64,000 bases of DNA from Dermatemys mawii (taxonomy: Eukaryota > Chordata > Testudines > Dermatemydidae), in assembly GCA_007922305.1 (NCBI GenBank), contig ML677374.1:14863178-14927177 (forward strand), in the 5' to 3' direction. How positions within the stretch are numbered: position 1 is the first letter of the stretch; each line of letters starts with the position of its first letter. Below are positions 1 to 13,084 of this stretch, piece after piece. The notes under the pieces were generated by a model. It did no database searches. It had not been told where the DNA came from and saw only the letters and a program-made list of their open reading frames with translations. The position numbers and the translations under genes are program-made.

Positions 1-3000
1 ACTGAAGTTTAATTAAATTAGTGTTGCCAGCTCCAAACAGTCAACAATCATGAATCAGGCCTAAAAAAAAAAAGCAATAACAACAAAAATGCGTGATTTC
101 TAAAAATACTTTGAGTTCTTTTCATTTGCCTTCTGGCTTTTGAGTCTTTAGGGTTCACCTTTTCAAGATTTTGCTCTGTAATAAGGGCTCAAAATAGATT
201 TTTTTCAAATGACTGCTTAGTTTCTGTTGTAGTCACAGTGACTCCAGTACTTTGTTTTTTAAAAAAAACACTAAATATTGCAAGAGCTGAAACACTAACA
301 GCTTTTAGTGCTTTGTGTTGGGCTGGATTTATTACCATGGCATTCTTCTATTTCAATCAGGCAGCTGCCATGGTGTTCCATCACATAATGAATGACTGTT
401 ATTTTCAGCTTGGTTAGACCCTTTTCAGAGATTTCAGCTATGATACATATTTAGCTGTGACTGTTTACATGGTGAAACCTATATGAAAGATCTCTTTAGG
501 GAAACTATTTTAAATGGCTACCAAAGAGTATCTCCAGATGTGTCAAGGACAAACCTGCCCCACCTTTATTAAACTGCCACATTAGTCAGGCAACCAACTT
601 TTGCAAATCCCTTGAATGACCACAACAAACAGGATTCACTGTATTTATATGTATTAAATATTACATGTAAACATTTAACCATGTGTTTAAGTTTTCTTGT
701 ACTTAATGCTGCTTGAGTAGCACTATGTGAAGTTATTTCATTTATCAATTCTTTTAAAAATCCAATTTCCAGTGATGACTACTAGCAGCAGAGCAGTAAA
801 TGTGACCAAGGGCCTTTGGCTACAGCAGTCCTGACTGGATTTCTTTGCTCATGTAAATTAATATCTTGGCACTAATGCTATCTGAATGGACATGTCCTGT
901 GTCTAATTTATTATAGTGGTGGGAAGAGGGATAGTATTGCACAGCATGAAGCAAAACGTCCCAAAATAATTTTCCATGAATCCTAAAGAAGAAAAACTGC
1001 TTAATCTAGATGTTGCCCAGTCTAATAGGGTTGAGAGTTTAGACTGCATGCTTATATTTTGTTTTATTTTGGTAACTAACTCTGACTTTTTGCCTATCAC
1101 TTATAATCACATCTTTTATAGTCAATACATTTAATTGTTTATCTTTACCAATCAGTTTGCCTGAAGTTTCTGGTGAATCTGCTCAGGTTTGTGAAGGCTG
1201 GTGTATATCCAGTGAAGTGGTGCTTCATCTTGAGCAATGCAATATAGTATATTCCCGAGGTACAGTGCTGGGAGTGGGGGGATTTGTCTGGGGCATTTGT
1301 CTGGGGCATTTCTCTGTGTGATTCATAAGTGGCTCTGGAAGCATTCATGCAATCTAGCTGGGTGTGGGGCTCCTCATGTGGTTGTGCTGAGTGATAACAG
1401 TGCCCAGAGGGGCTTGTTGCTTGTCAGTAGAAAAGCATTGTGAGAGACAGCCATGGCTGGAGAGTTAAGGGGGCACAGTGGTCCCACAGTCCCAGGCTGC
1501 AGCCCACGGATCTCATCACAGATGGTTCAACTCTTGTCCTGGTAATCCCATGATTGTTTTATACACACCTAGCCTGTGGGCACTCAGCTAGTGATGGATC
1601 CCATAGAAAATAGGTAGGAGATAAAGGGTTAACCTTATTTAATAAAGCCCAAGTACTGAATACCAATTACCATGGTAACAAGAGCTGTTGAGGTTTGGAA
1701 GTGCAGTTTCCCCAAGGCGCTCATTTACACAGAGGTCTTATTTGACTGAATATATTAGTATCAGCTAAAGCATGGTGATACCCTCATAAATATGATTGCA
1801 TTGCTTTCTAATTGGTCTCAGCAATGCGCTTCAGCAACTCAAAAGTTGGAGCTGGGGGTCTGAATTGAACTTGGGATTGTGTATCACTTACTCGCCTGCT
1901 ACTTGCCCCAATATACAGTGACTTAATTGTGTCGTTGATAGAGACTGGGTCTCTCTTCTTGATTCACTGTTATCGTGACAACTGGATTATGTAATCAGGA
2001 TGGAGAAGAAACTTCCCATGATCGCACTGACCTCTAAGTTATTGCTGAGTTGACGGAACAATCCTAAATACAGATATTTAAAAGTGTATTTACCCCTTGA
2101 GAGATCATCCTGACAAACACCTTTCTATACCACGCTGAATCCCGTTGTTTTCATGACAAGCCTTCAGTACCTTGCACTAAGGATACTGCTCTGCAATGTT
2201 GCTGGAACAACAGTTACTACATACACTATGCAGATCAAATATGATATACTTTTTGAGTTGGTCTTCTGTCCTTTGCTGATGTTTCAGATAGGGATCAGAG
2301 GTCAATCTCTCCTAAGAAACAGATATTGTAACTGGAGGATGTGGAAGCTGCTCTTGGTGAATTCTAGCATGGGTCATACAAATTAGTGATGTTCTTTTAA
2401 CATTTATTGTCTCAGTCAGTAACACTAGTAAAGGGGGATTCAGGTAATCTAGAGATGTTCACTTTGATGCTGACATGACTGCATTAGTTTACAAAACACA
2501 CCAGAGCAATATTCTTTCTGCAAATCTCCTCTGAATTGTTTTGCTGCCATTGGTTAGACTTTCATTTAAATCTTAACCTCTTGGTCTCAGCGTTTTGGTC
2601 TTCTAACTTGCATCCCAGCTCCTACATGATCACTTTGAGGAGGTAAGCTTTTAAATTAAAGTTAGATCACTGATGGATTCTCCCTTCCATTCCTTTAAAG
2701 CCATATACAAGACAAAGTCGGGCCAATCCTACTTCCATTGAAGTCTGGACCAAAACTACCATTCCATTTTCTGGAAGCCAGAATGGGGCCTCACACTTTG
2801 AAATGATTTGCATTAAGAAGAGACACTACATTTGTTCAAACCCTTTACTATTATTTATACAAATACCTTAGACATTCATGATGCTTTTACAGGCAAATAA
2901 GGCAACAAGGTCCCTGCCCCCAACAATCTTGGAGTCTGAATTATCACATAGCAAGAGACGAGAAAACACTGTTTGATGGGAAGAAGACACTAAGATGGCA

Positions 3001-3412
3001 ACAGAAACGAGCTTAAAGCTAACCTGAGGATTTTTCTTCATTGTATTTGGCTGGCAGAGGAACACTTGCTGATTTAGGAATGTGTTGTGCTTTGTGTAGG
3101 ACAGGACAGGCTGCTTGATTTCAGGCTAGGAGGTGGAAGATTATTCTGTCTTTTTTTTCATGAGTACAAAAAGATTCAAAGAGCAAGACATTTAAAGGAA
3201 TGCAAATATTCACTCTATTGCTTTACACATCCATTTTCTTTTTCTTTTGACCCAGGAAAGACCTGGCACACAACCATAGCATTACTGCAAACTAGTTACT
3301 TATACTTACAGGTTTTGTTGCTAAAAGAGACAAACTGGGCACACATGTCTTAGTGTTAGTTGGAAGCCTTAGTATAATTTTCAGTATACAGACTTCAGGA
3401 AAGGGGCTGAGC
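1..3412. other. Intergenic flank, no gene recognised
   Basis: AT-rich non-coding DNA on the far side of MIS12. Only short open frames occur on either strand, without recognisable protein similarity, codon bias or splice context. No RNA gene or complete repeat was recognised by eye; old, decayed repeats may be present. Confidence 0.6.
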
Positions 3413-3414
3413 TT

Positions 3415-3416
3415 TA

Positions 3417-3481
<65 letters not shown>

Positions 3482-3492
3482 ATATATATAAT
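3415..3492. repeat. Microsatellite, hexamer of tatatg type grading into (TA)n
   Basis: About ten near-perfect tandem copies of a tatatg/tatgta hexamer end in a short pure TA run. On the minus strand it encodes the alternating His-Ile tail of a long open frame over 3414-3842, which is therefore a repeat artefact and not a gene. Confidence 0.95.
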
Positions 3493-6425
3493 AGCTCCAC
3501 TACTTCTGATTTTGTGATAGGGAAGCTAACATGTGACAAGTTAGCTGATGATTGACAACGTCTCTGGCATTTATTACAGTTTGCTAAACCTTCTTTATAC
3601 AAGGTGCCCAGTAAAGTCTGTTGAGTATTTTGTTCTAGAGTAGTCAGACAATTAATTGGCTCGTACCATTTGAGATATGGATGTACGTTTGCAGAAAGGA
3701 AGGCTTTTAGATGGAAGAAACTTTCTGGCATAGTTCTTAAGGAACGGCTGTTTGATTGTAAAGAGTTTTGGCCTTTTAAAGAGGGAAAGATCCTATTGCT
3801 GCAGTAGACTTTGAGGCAGTGACACAAGCTACTCACTCTCATACATTCCAGTTAAGGTGCCGATAAATTGCGAAAAATCATCTACTTCTGGGCTCGTTTT
3901 TTCAGTGAATAGGTCACAAGCATTTAACAGATCTCGTACAGACCTGGAAGAGCCGTGTAAATTGTATTTGTACTGATGTGTTTAACTGAGAGTGTCTTTT
4001 GGGCAGGTCACAATTGCAAAGCTATAATTCAGCTGAGGGGTTCTGATGATGTAATCATACGTTACTGCAAAGCTTCAGTCGAGTGATTATATGACCTCAG
4101 AACCCTGAGAATTAATTACATTTTAAAGCCTATGTGTTGAATATAATATACCAGACCTAATCTAGGTAGAACAGAAGAGGTTCTTGTGTGGTTTCAATAA
4201 TTCAAGAACAGGTATCAAAGTAAATCAGTCTTAATATTCTCTAGTTGTCATAACAAGCTTTTCCCAGTGGGATTCTTTCCACAACTAGGCAAGGGAGAGA
4301 ACTTCTTCCCAGAGGAACACTGCTCTGTCTTTTACTTGTAAGATGCATGCAAACATCATTTCAGATATTTCTAACTCTGTCTACAGATTGGCGTAAGCAA
4401 GTTTTGGAATCATGTAAATGTGCCTTTGTGTTTTTTTCTGTAAAGCTTTTTCAACCTTTTTGGTGACCTGTGACCAATACATTTGTTCTCTTAAGGCAGA
4501 AACATATTGGGGTCAGTTTGTAGAAGCTGGTAGAGTTCTACTGGCCAAGACCCTAACAATATAATTTTATAGCTATGCCAATTTATACCATCTGGAGATC
4601 TGGCCAGTATGTTTATACTTTCAAATACAAACATCTTGGGCATGAGAGGATGAAATAATATAAAAAAGCCCCCATGGACATGAAAATTTGTTAATGCCAA
4701 GGGGTCTGCATCTAAATGGCAAATTAAACACAGTTTTCAGAGAAGCTAAATTTGAGATTAGCTAGTCAAAACCCCGTGTAGAAGCCCCGAAGAGTCTTGA
4801 CTTAAGTTACAACTAGCAAGAAACACCACTGGTTTAAGATGGACTTCCTTATTGTGATTAGAAGCAGCTCTATTCACCACCTGGAAGAAGTCCACAGGCC
4901 CCAGTTTGAAAACCACATCTCAAGAGGTAGAATTTCAACCATAGCTTAGAAACAGATTTTAGTTGAATCTAAAATAGTGGCCAGCTTAGATGACAGCTGT
5001 GATACTAGCAGGATGCCCTGATTTGATAGCTATAGAAGAAAATATTAAATACAGATTTTACTTTTTATATTCCCTGTATTAAAATCACAGATGGTTTGAC
5101 ACCAGGGATTTGCAAGACAGAACCCAGTTTGATTCCTGGCAAGAGAACACTTTTAGAAGTTGAAAGTTTCCTTTTAGTCTTTTTTAATCAAATTAATCTA
5201 TCCTATTGTTAACTCCTTCAATTATGACTTTTTTTAAAAAAAAGTTTACTTCTAGCTATTTAAACTGCTGCCTTTTTATATTTCTCTGCTCAAACAATGC
5301 AACTCGAAGTGTTTCTCTTTGATTTTGTGAATTTTTTTGGCAGCGATACGTTTGGGTTTCAAACACTGCTAGACAAAGTTTTGTTTTTAAAAATACCTTT
5401 TTCATTAAAAAATAAGTGTGTGGAAACATGGCTATTGATCTTTACAATGTTATGTTCTTATAAAACCTTGTATTTATAAAATAATTGATCCACATATGAT
5501 TTGGTACATCCTTTTAAGGCAAAATTTTATACACTTCAGAATAATTTGCACACCACCAAGCTTAATAAAAGGAACTGGCATGCACACTTAGAAGTCAAGT
5601 GGATATTTCATTACCGGCTTCTTTGTTAGGAGAGATGGTTACATAAGGGGTCATACTCAGTAAGCTCCTGGTAGTAGATTGCTACTGGGATGGCTGAAGA
5701 GTATCCATCTCCCAAGATTTGCTGAATAGGTGATAATGGCATGGGAGGCTGATTGTTGAAAGGTATAGCTCAGAGTTCCATTGCAAGTGAATGACTGCCA
5801 TGCTGCAACTATCTGTCTTGTGGTGCAACTGAATGCAAGGAGAAGCCACAGGAACATTCTTTACACACATAGTCTCAAGAAGCCAGTCTGCCATCAGTAC
5901 TTAATTATCAAAGTTTTTTACTTTAAAAGAACCAATAGGTATTTTCAAACAGGAAAGCCCCTACCTGTATGTCTGTAACAGACAATAGGGTATCATCTCA
6001 GTTCCTCCTTTCCTGCAGTCATTCTTCAGTACTGAGAGAAAGATAATCCCCATGCTCTACCCTTTCCTGATTTACCCTCCTAAAGGGGAATTAAGAGAGA
6101 ACCCTCCCAACCCTTCCCCAACTCTTTCCATGAGACAGGTCTGTTCCTTCCATTGCATTAAGCTATCTCTGAGGGGATAGACACACTTTTAAGGCTTATG
6201 TCCTTGTTTTTCCTGGCAGAAAAATCAGGGAATGTTGTGTGGGAGGGGGTGGATGAACCTCTGGATGTCTCCTTTTTCTCTGCTCCCCCACTCCTTTCCT
6301 CTCAGAGTTTGAGCCTTAACTATATTGGAGGAGAATAAATTCTGTTTCTTGGAGTATGGGTGTCTCTCCACCCCCGATAAAAATGTACTCTGTCACAATC
6401 CTTTGCCTAGATTAATAAGGTAAAC
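3493..6425. other. Intergenic, nothing recognised
   Basis: AT-rich single-copy-looking DNA with no supported gene, RNA or intact mobile element seen. Confidence 0.5.
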
Positions 6426-6680
6426 CAGAGGTTCCCAAAGAGTGGTCCACACAGTACTTCAGATAGTGGAGAGCTGGGTGTTGATGCCTGTCAATTTCCA
6501 ACTGCTTAATGGCATTAAAAGCAACTAATACATCAAATATGTTCTTAATGCTAATTTTCCATGTAAGCAATTCCTGTAGCTCCCACCAACAGGTTATATG
6601 ATTGCAGATGGGACAACGGGTGCCCGTGAGATTAACTCTGTGTGATGTCCATGCTGTGAAAAAGTTTGAGCTCTGGAGAG
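6426..6680. mobile_element. Decayed hAT-like nonautonomous element (candidate)
   Basis: The left edge reads cagaggttcccaaag and the right edge tttgagctctg, which resemble the cagRggttcccaaact terminal inverted repeats of Charlie-type hAT elements. No convincing 8-bp target duplication flanks it, so the boundaries are tentative. Confidence 0.35.
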
Positions 6681-6689
6681 AAGCTTCCC

Positions 6690-6870
6690 ACCACTTGTGA
6701 ATTGAGTGGTGGTGTCCTTGTTTTACCAATAGGGAAACTGAGGGAGCAGAGGGGTTAAGTGACATTCCCAAAGTCCTACCATGAACCAGTCAGTGCCAGA
6801 GCTGGAAATAGATCCCAGGCGTCTGTGCCCCGAGACTCATGCTGCAAGAACTACACCACACACTTAAATG
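6690..6870 (-). repeat. MIR/CORE-SINE-like fragment
   Basis: Contains the antisense form of the MIR core (tagggaaactgagg, then ttaagtgacattcccaaag and a cagagctgg...atcccagg segment). Divergent and truncated. The family assignment is by eye from the conserved core words. Confidence 0.6.
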
Positions 6871-8286
6871 AAATAGCGTGCACCTGACTTTTTCGGTTAG
6901 ACTAATGTGTATTCTGAGCATAAGTCCTGCTGTTCAAAATAGTACTTTAACTGATGAAGTGAATGTTGTCAACCTTTTCCTAGCATTCTATGTAGTGAGA
7001 ACACTAGGCCAGAGGCCAAGAAATGGAATGCATGCCCAGGAGTGAGAAGAATGCTATGCTGTATTGCATCATAATAGCTCCAGAGGAAGAGCTCGGATGA
7101 CCCTAGTTACATTAATTTCTCCACTCTCTCTTTCAGTTTTTCTTCCTTTGTTTAATTTCAACAGTGTTAAGGATTGGAAAAGCTAAATATTCCATCTTTT
7201 TATCACAAGGTTTTATTTTAGTCTCACCGTGTGTTTGTAGAAGGTCAAATAAATGAGGATTCATGCTTATTATTCATGTACATAATGATGTAGACTATAC
7301 AAATACCAGATCGCTACCCCAAGAGCTTACAGTCTAAAATCCCATCTATTATTTATATTGTATACAGAATCAAAAAGGTGTATTGTATTTTATAGAAACA
7401 TTAAAGTCCCAAAGAATTTAAAATGATCTTTCAAAGGGATTCACCCTTATGGCCAGCACAGATTTCCCTCTTGATTACAAGAGAACTCTAGGCAGGCATA
7501 AGTGTCTGCCCATGTATATCCCTTTACAGGATTTGGACTTACTTAGCTTACATTTTGTAGGGTAAGGTGGCCAATATACGGTGGTGGTGGTGGTGGTGGA
7601 TGGAGAATGAAGGGCAAGAGCAGCAGCAATAAAATCATGCAGGAGTTTTACTTGGTGATGCAGTTGCCTTGTGACAACGTTAATGAATAATTTTCTTCTA
7701 ACGCTGAACAAAGAACCAGGCAACATTTATTCCCTACAGCTACTGTCTCATAGTGTACTTTACTGCAGAGTTTCTGTGGTACTTTTCCTCAGCTGTTCCT
7801 CCTGGCTGGGTCCCTGCTGCGCATTTAAAGAAACCATGTATACATCCTTAGAGTACATGTTTGTAGATATTTGTTTTTATTGCACAAAAATACTGTCTGA
7901 TATGAAATGAAAAGACTAAGGTTTGTAGATATAATGAAGAAAGGGTGTTTTCAGAAGAGGTACATGGTAGATCATGCCAAAAAGTAGTTAATGTGTAATT
8001 ACATGCAAGTGTGAAGTTTTGGGTGCATACACATTTTAGCTCTGGTGATATTTTGAAAACTTGGCCCACAATAGGTTATGAAAGAAACTTACTCCACGCA
8101 AGTGGTGAAGAATCCCCTTAGCACTTCAAAAGATAGGAGCATAAAAAGCAAAAAAACCAAGCCGTCATCCTTTGAGCCAAGGGTCTCAAAGTCCCAGCCT
8201 GCGGGCCATCTGCGGCCTGAGAACCTCCCCACTTGCAGCCCTCAGAGGAGAGACACATGCAGCCATGCTGCCTGCAATGTCTGCTA
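6871..8286. other. Intergenic; short (GGT)n microsatellite at about 7580-7599
   Basis: No gene recognised. A run of about six GTG/GGT triplets lies near 7580-7599. A stretch at about 8165-8245 contains words (ggtctcaaagtcccag, tgcgggcca) resembling the left end of common amniote hAT repeats, but no right end was found. Confidence 0.5.
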
Positions 8287-8407
8287 TAGGCGACCGAATA
8301 GCAAGGGTGAAAAACTGGGACGGGGTGGGGAGTCATTGGCACCTATATAAGACAAAGCCCCAAATGTCAGGACTGTCCCTATAGAATTGGAACATCTGGT
8401 CACGGTA
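8287..8407 (-). mobile_element. hAT-like MITE, second copy (same family as 49030-49156)
   Basis: In reverse orientation this reads as a diverged copy of the 127-bp element at 49030-49156: terminal taccgtgaccaga, then agggacagtcctgac, an internal ttatatagg, and cccagtttttcaccctt near the other end. The terminal repeats have decayed and no clean target duplication remains. Confidence 0.65.
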
Positions 8408-9745
8408 GTACTGTACTGTATTAGCTTTTTTTGGTCTCTGCTGCTACCTGATTGCGTACTTTCAGTTCCAAATGAGGTGTGTGGTTGACCTGTTAGTTCG
8501 TAACTCTGGTGTTTGTAACTCTGAGGTTCTGTTATGTATTTCTGCTTAAAAAGCCCATACAGCCAAAGGAAAATATTCACCTGCTGACTACAAAAGAACT
8601 GATTTGTCTTGGGAGATATTCAACAATTTTTGGTATATATGAAAACAAATTAAGTCCTCAGTCTGTGCATGTCAAAATACCATCAAAGTCTCTTGATGCC
8701 CTCTACTGGCCAAAATGATGTGTACATGAAACAAGAAGTGTAGTGCTCCTTATTCTGCAGGCCAGGCAACAGCGTACCATCCCAGTTTGTCCCGCTCTTA
8801 AATGGTTAGACACCATTATAATTACACGTTACTGGTCTAATGTGACAATAGCAGCATATTAAATTCACATTCCATTGATTCACAACACATTAGATAAACT
8901 GTAGTTTAGAACATGGTAATTTAGCAGGGAAAGGTCCAAAGAGGATGTAATGATTTTGAAAGAATGTAGAGTACTCTGTTTGAAATGACAGCCAAAAATC
9001 GTAGCATCCTATCTTAGTGTAAAACCAAGGTAAATAGCATGTGCTGATCCCCATTAGTTTCCTCTGGCTGTTAACTCACCCCAGGACATAACTGCATAAG
9101 ACAGCTTGACCTCAAAAGGACATTACTTACCCTATACCAAAACTTCTGAACACACATTTGGCTCCCAAGAATAGACTTGTACACTTTCAAGAAAGCTATT
9201 TTATGTGTTTTAATAATCACTTACTGATGCGTGCACGCACACACACTTATTGTTCCTGTATTATTTTGCCACTGAGAATATTATTGAAATATGAAAGCAT
9301 CCCTCACCCAAGAGATTTATCACCTCTTAGAAAGGGATTAGCCTTGGCAAGTGCTGCCAGACAATATTCAACCCTTCACAGATAAATGATTTCATTTTTA
9401 AAATGGCTTTCATTCATGAAGAAAAATGTAGACAAGGAATCAGTTTACATAATTTAATAGCAGTTGAATTTACACATTTAACAGCTCCAGGGGGGGTTAT
9501 GGCAGAAGTTACTTTTTATAGGTAAGACCACCTCCATATGCTGTTCAATTGTGCTAACAATTTGTGTCAGCAGCCAGCAATCATCTAATCACAATTTAGA
9601 GTGAGAAGCCTAAACAAAGAGGAAAAATTTCTTAGTGTATTGAATCTCTTGGTGTTTGTGAGAACCCTGCCAGTTCAAAATGGTGGTTTATCCTTGTCCA
9701 AGCTAGTGAATTATTAATGTACAAAAGAAATACAATTTGTCTATA
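8408..9745. other. Intergenic, nothing recognised
   Basis: AT-rich DNA with a short CA-rich patch near 9230-9245. No supported gene or complete repeat. Confidence 0.5.
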
Positions 9746-9842
9746 CAGATGCTCCCCAAGTAATGTAAACCCGATGTACGCAAATCTGAGCTTACAGAAA
9801 AAGTTCCAGAACTGAACGCTTGCATAAGTTGGAGAGCGTCTG
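9746..9842. mobile_element. 97-bp MITE with TA target duplication (Tc1/mariner-like)
   Basis: The ends are inverted: the left begins cagatgctccccaagtaatg, and the reverse complement of the right begins cagacgctctccaacttatg. A TA dinucleotide directly abuts both ends (9744-9745 and 9843-9844), the hallmark of Tc1/mariner-type insertion. There is no internal coding capacity. Confidence 0.7.
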
Positions 9843-12128
9843 TAGCATACAAGATTTACCTCTATGCAAGGAACTACATCAACTCAATTTTATTAATGGC
9901 AATAAAGCTGTAGGCTTTGATGCATTTGGTGAGCATATGATGGTTCTCAGTACTTTGCATATTAATGCCAACATGCACAACACTCCTGCATACTGTGCCT
10001 ATTGTAGTCTAGGAATCCACATTGCGTATTACAACTGATACTAAGTAGAGAAGTGTTTCAAATGTATCTTTATTGCAGAAAAAGGTAATTTCTACATGCA
10101 CCCTTATGCAGATATATATGTGTCTCCTGCAAACTTCCCAAAAGCTTTAATATTCTGGCTGGGTTTTTAACATTGCTTCACTTAAAAAAACAAAACACAA
10201 CATTCTATAACCTTATAAAATAGATAGACCCGAGAAGTTTTTTGTCCATCTGAGGACACCGCTTTATATTAGTAAGGAGTTTGGATGACCCAGCAAACCA
10301 ACTACCTTTAGCAGGGTTAAACCCAATGATTTTTTTAAAATCTATTGAAATTGGGGCACAATACCCATTGTTAACAATCCTAGTAAATCAGTAAAATGCA
10401 GTTAGTGTTTTGCTTTTCTTATCCAGCTTGGAGAATGTCTGTTTGCTGAATGGATTTAAAACCCACCATTATAGATTCTACACAGGTAATCATTTTATCC
10501 CAAGCCAGTCCCTCTCCTCAGCACTATTCATCATTATATTACTCAAAATATCATCCTTTGTGTGTTGTTGTGTTTTTTTTTTTTTTTTTTAGTAATCCCT
10601 CCTTAGTCCTATGGGATATTTAGGGAAGGATCCAGTCACTGGGGAAAGGCTGACATCACTAGCAATGAATGATAAATACTATCAGTATAACTGGGAGGGG
10701 GCGAAGTGTCTTCATCTACCACTCCCTGTCCCCATGTGAACTTTCTTTTTATTTCTTACTATAAAAAAATCAACATAATTCCTGTGCTATAGATCCTGTT
10801 TTATGGACCTATTTAAATAAGCAGAGACAGGAGCTTTAAATTGTACTCTGAAGAAAAGGCTCAGACAGGAGCTTTTAATTGTATCCTGAAGAAAAGATGG
10901 TATCTGTATTCTTCATCTCCTGCCTTGCCAAATGTCTGTAGTACTGTACTCTTACTACTGACATACAAACATTTACTTTAATTTTACATTTAAATTGTCA
11001 ATTTATTTTTTGTCTTGCTGTAAATTTCTAATATTCACTGTTGTTCAGAATGAAAACTAAACTGCTTTGTGGCTGTCTGACAAAACCACAGATTTGTTGT
11101 TGTCATATCACAGAAAAAGAATTGCATTAGCAATGAAGATTTTTTTTTTTTGAGATTTTTCTAGTGCAGTAACAGAAAAATTCATCACACTGTCTTATGA
11201 GTTATTGGAATGTTTATTTACTTTTCACTTAAATCACACTCTTAATAGAAGAATACAGTAAAAGGATGCAAGTTCTACGAAGTGACAGATAAATGACTTT
11301 TCGTAAACAGACATGTTCAAAATATGGGCAATAACTTTTGCAATTTGGGAGACAAAAAAGTTAAACACAACTATGTACTTCATTTATAAAAGACAGGCTA
11401 AGCTGCATCTTAAAAATTAATCTGTTTATTCAGCACCTGTTCCTAATCCTCTAACTACAGTTTTAGCTGCAGCCATACAGTTGTGCAGAAGCTTACTACA
11501 TGGAAGAATGAGTAGTGAGGAAATGAACATTTAGATTTTACTGATCAAAAAGTGCAGAAAAATAAACCTTGTTTTAAGTGATACATAAAAAATGAGTCTC
11601 TAAGATACTTTAGAATGATTTCCATTGGAAAATCTTTAGGTGGTGTTTTAATGCATGTTAGTTGACACACAGACTAGTGTTAAACATTAAAATTTAATGT
11701 CTTTGGCCAAATTTTCAGATGTGGACACTGACTTCCGGTGCCCAAGGTGAGTCACAAAATGTCACACTGGGCACTCAAAATCAGTGGACTCTTAAAATTT
11801 GTTGACCTATTCTTTGAGCATATTGAGCTGATCCAGAAATCTTCAAGTTGACAAATTTCATAGAATGTATAGTTTCAGAATGCATTGAAAAAATAGTTAC
11901 TTTACATATAATTTTTATTTAAGTAACTCCAGTTATACAGAAGTTTAAGATCTTTCAAGCAAGTATCTTTTGAAAAGTAAGCAAGTTTTGCCCCTGTAAA
12001 AGTTGTTTCTTTTTACTATACTGATGTGCACATAAAGGCTGATCCAAAAGCCAATAAAGTCCATTGAAAGAGTCACATTTTCTTTGAACTGTGGAACAAG
12101 TCCATATAAGGTAAGTTTAATTCAAGAA
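9843..12128. other. Intergenic; poly(T) tract and short tandem duplication
   Basis: No gene recognised. Holds a roughly 20-base T tract near 10572-10591 and a tandem duplication with a 38-bp period at 10825-10900. Confidence 0.5.
10825..10900. repeat. Two-copy tandem duplication, 38-bp unit
   Basis: Two adjacent units both start agacaggagctttaaattgt or its one-base variant and end ctgaagaaaag. Few substitutions separate them, so this looks like a relatively recent local duplication. Confidence 0.8.
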
Positions 12129-12245
12129 CCTGAAAGGACTTCACAAATATTAATCAGTCCTCACAACACCATGTAAGGTAGGTGAATATACCCAGTGTAT
12201 AAATTGGCAAACTAAGTTTTTTGCTTTTAGCAAGAATCACACAAT
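12129..12245 (-). repeat. MIR-like fragment
   Basis: Antisense MIR-type words: acttcacaaatattaatcagtcctcacaac, here split around caccatgtaaggtaggtga, and aaattggcaaactaag. Highly diverged. Confidence 0.45.
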
Positions 12246-13084
12246 GCATAATGCTGTGTTGACACTACGATATATACTATGGTGCAAGAAAACTTTCCAA
12301 GCAGTCCAGAGTCGGAGTTATTCCGCTGTAGCTCACATCTCTCTCATATCACACACAGCACTGTACAGTGTGCACCTCTTGCTCAAAGCAAAACTAACTC
12401 TAACCATTTGCAAAATTGGTATAACCACCTACTGTACACAGGTTTGTAATTGTCACTACTGATTGATATGTGAAATGATCCTCACTAGAAACAGGAAAGA
12501 TCCAGGCCCTCTATCCTGTTTTTGCTAACTCCTTCAAAATATCAACCACTTTAACTAACCACTCACCATTGTCTAATTCCAACTCCAACATTTATTAAAT
12601 GTATTTCTCCTCAAGGCCTAAGTTTTACGATGATGTCACATTCTTACATTTCTAAATGGAACATTTCAATACTGGAAAGTCTTGACTGCCAAAAAATAGT
12701 TTAATGGAGAATAGGTTAGAAGCATCTTAACCTTAAAGAAAAAGCTTCCTATCTCTAACGTTGCTTATATGAACCAGTGCAGAGAATTGAAGACTTCATT
12801 ACAATGTACTTATTTTGTGTTTGCGCTTCTACCATTCAGACAACTCACTTAGACATTCTTAGGGGGATATGGTTATTTACTTAAAAAAATGTCTATGCAA
12901 TATTTACAGAATTCAGGAGGGAAAATGATGATTTGCCAGAATATTGCACTCACCAGCTTTCAGTCAAAAACTGGCAAGGAAGAGGAGGCAACCCCCCCAA
13001 AACCTTATATATAAATGCTTCTGGAGAAATCCTCAAAAAATGTATTGTCTTATTGGTTTCTCTGCTGCCCTTTCAGTACTTCCT
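12246..13084 (-). other. Probable MIS12 3' untranslated region and downstream flank
   Basis: Lies immediately downstream of the MIS12 stop codon on the minus strand and has no other gene. A minus-strand AATAAA (plus-strand tttatt, 12591-12596) about 490 bases past the stop is a candidate polyadenylation signal. Other candidates lie farther downstream, so the true 3' end cannot be fixed from sequence alone. Confidence 0.4.

Noticed and set aside
3414..3842. 142-codon minus-strand open frame with alternating His-Ile tail
   Set aside because: The tail is the tatatg microsatellite read in one frame, and the rest has no recognisable similarity.
1..13084. Search for an NLRP1 or WSCD1 exon in the left flank
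   Set aside because: No open segment with NACHT, LRR, CARD or sulfotransferase-like motifs and flanking splice sites was found by eye.
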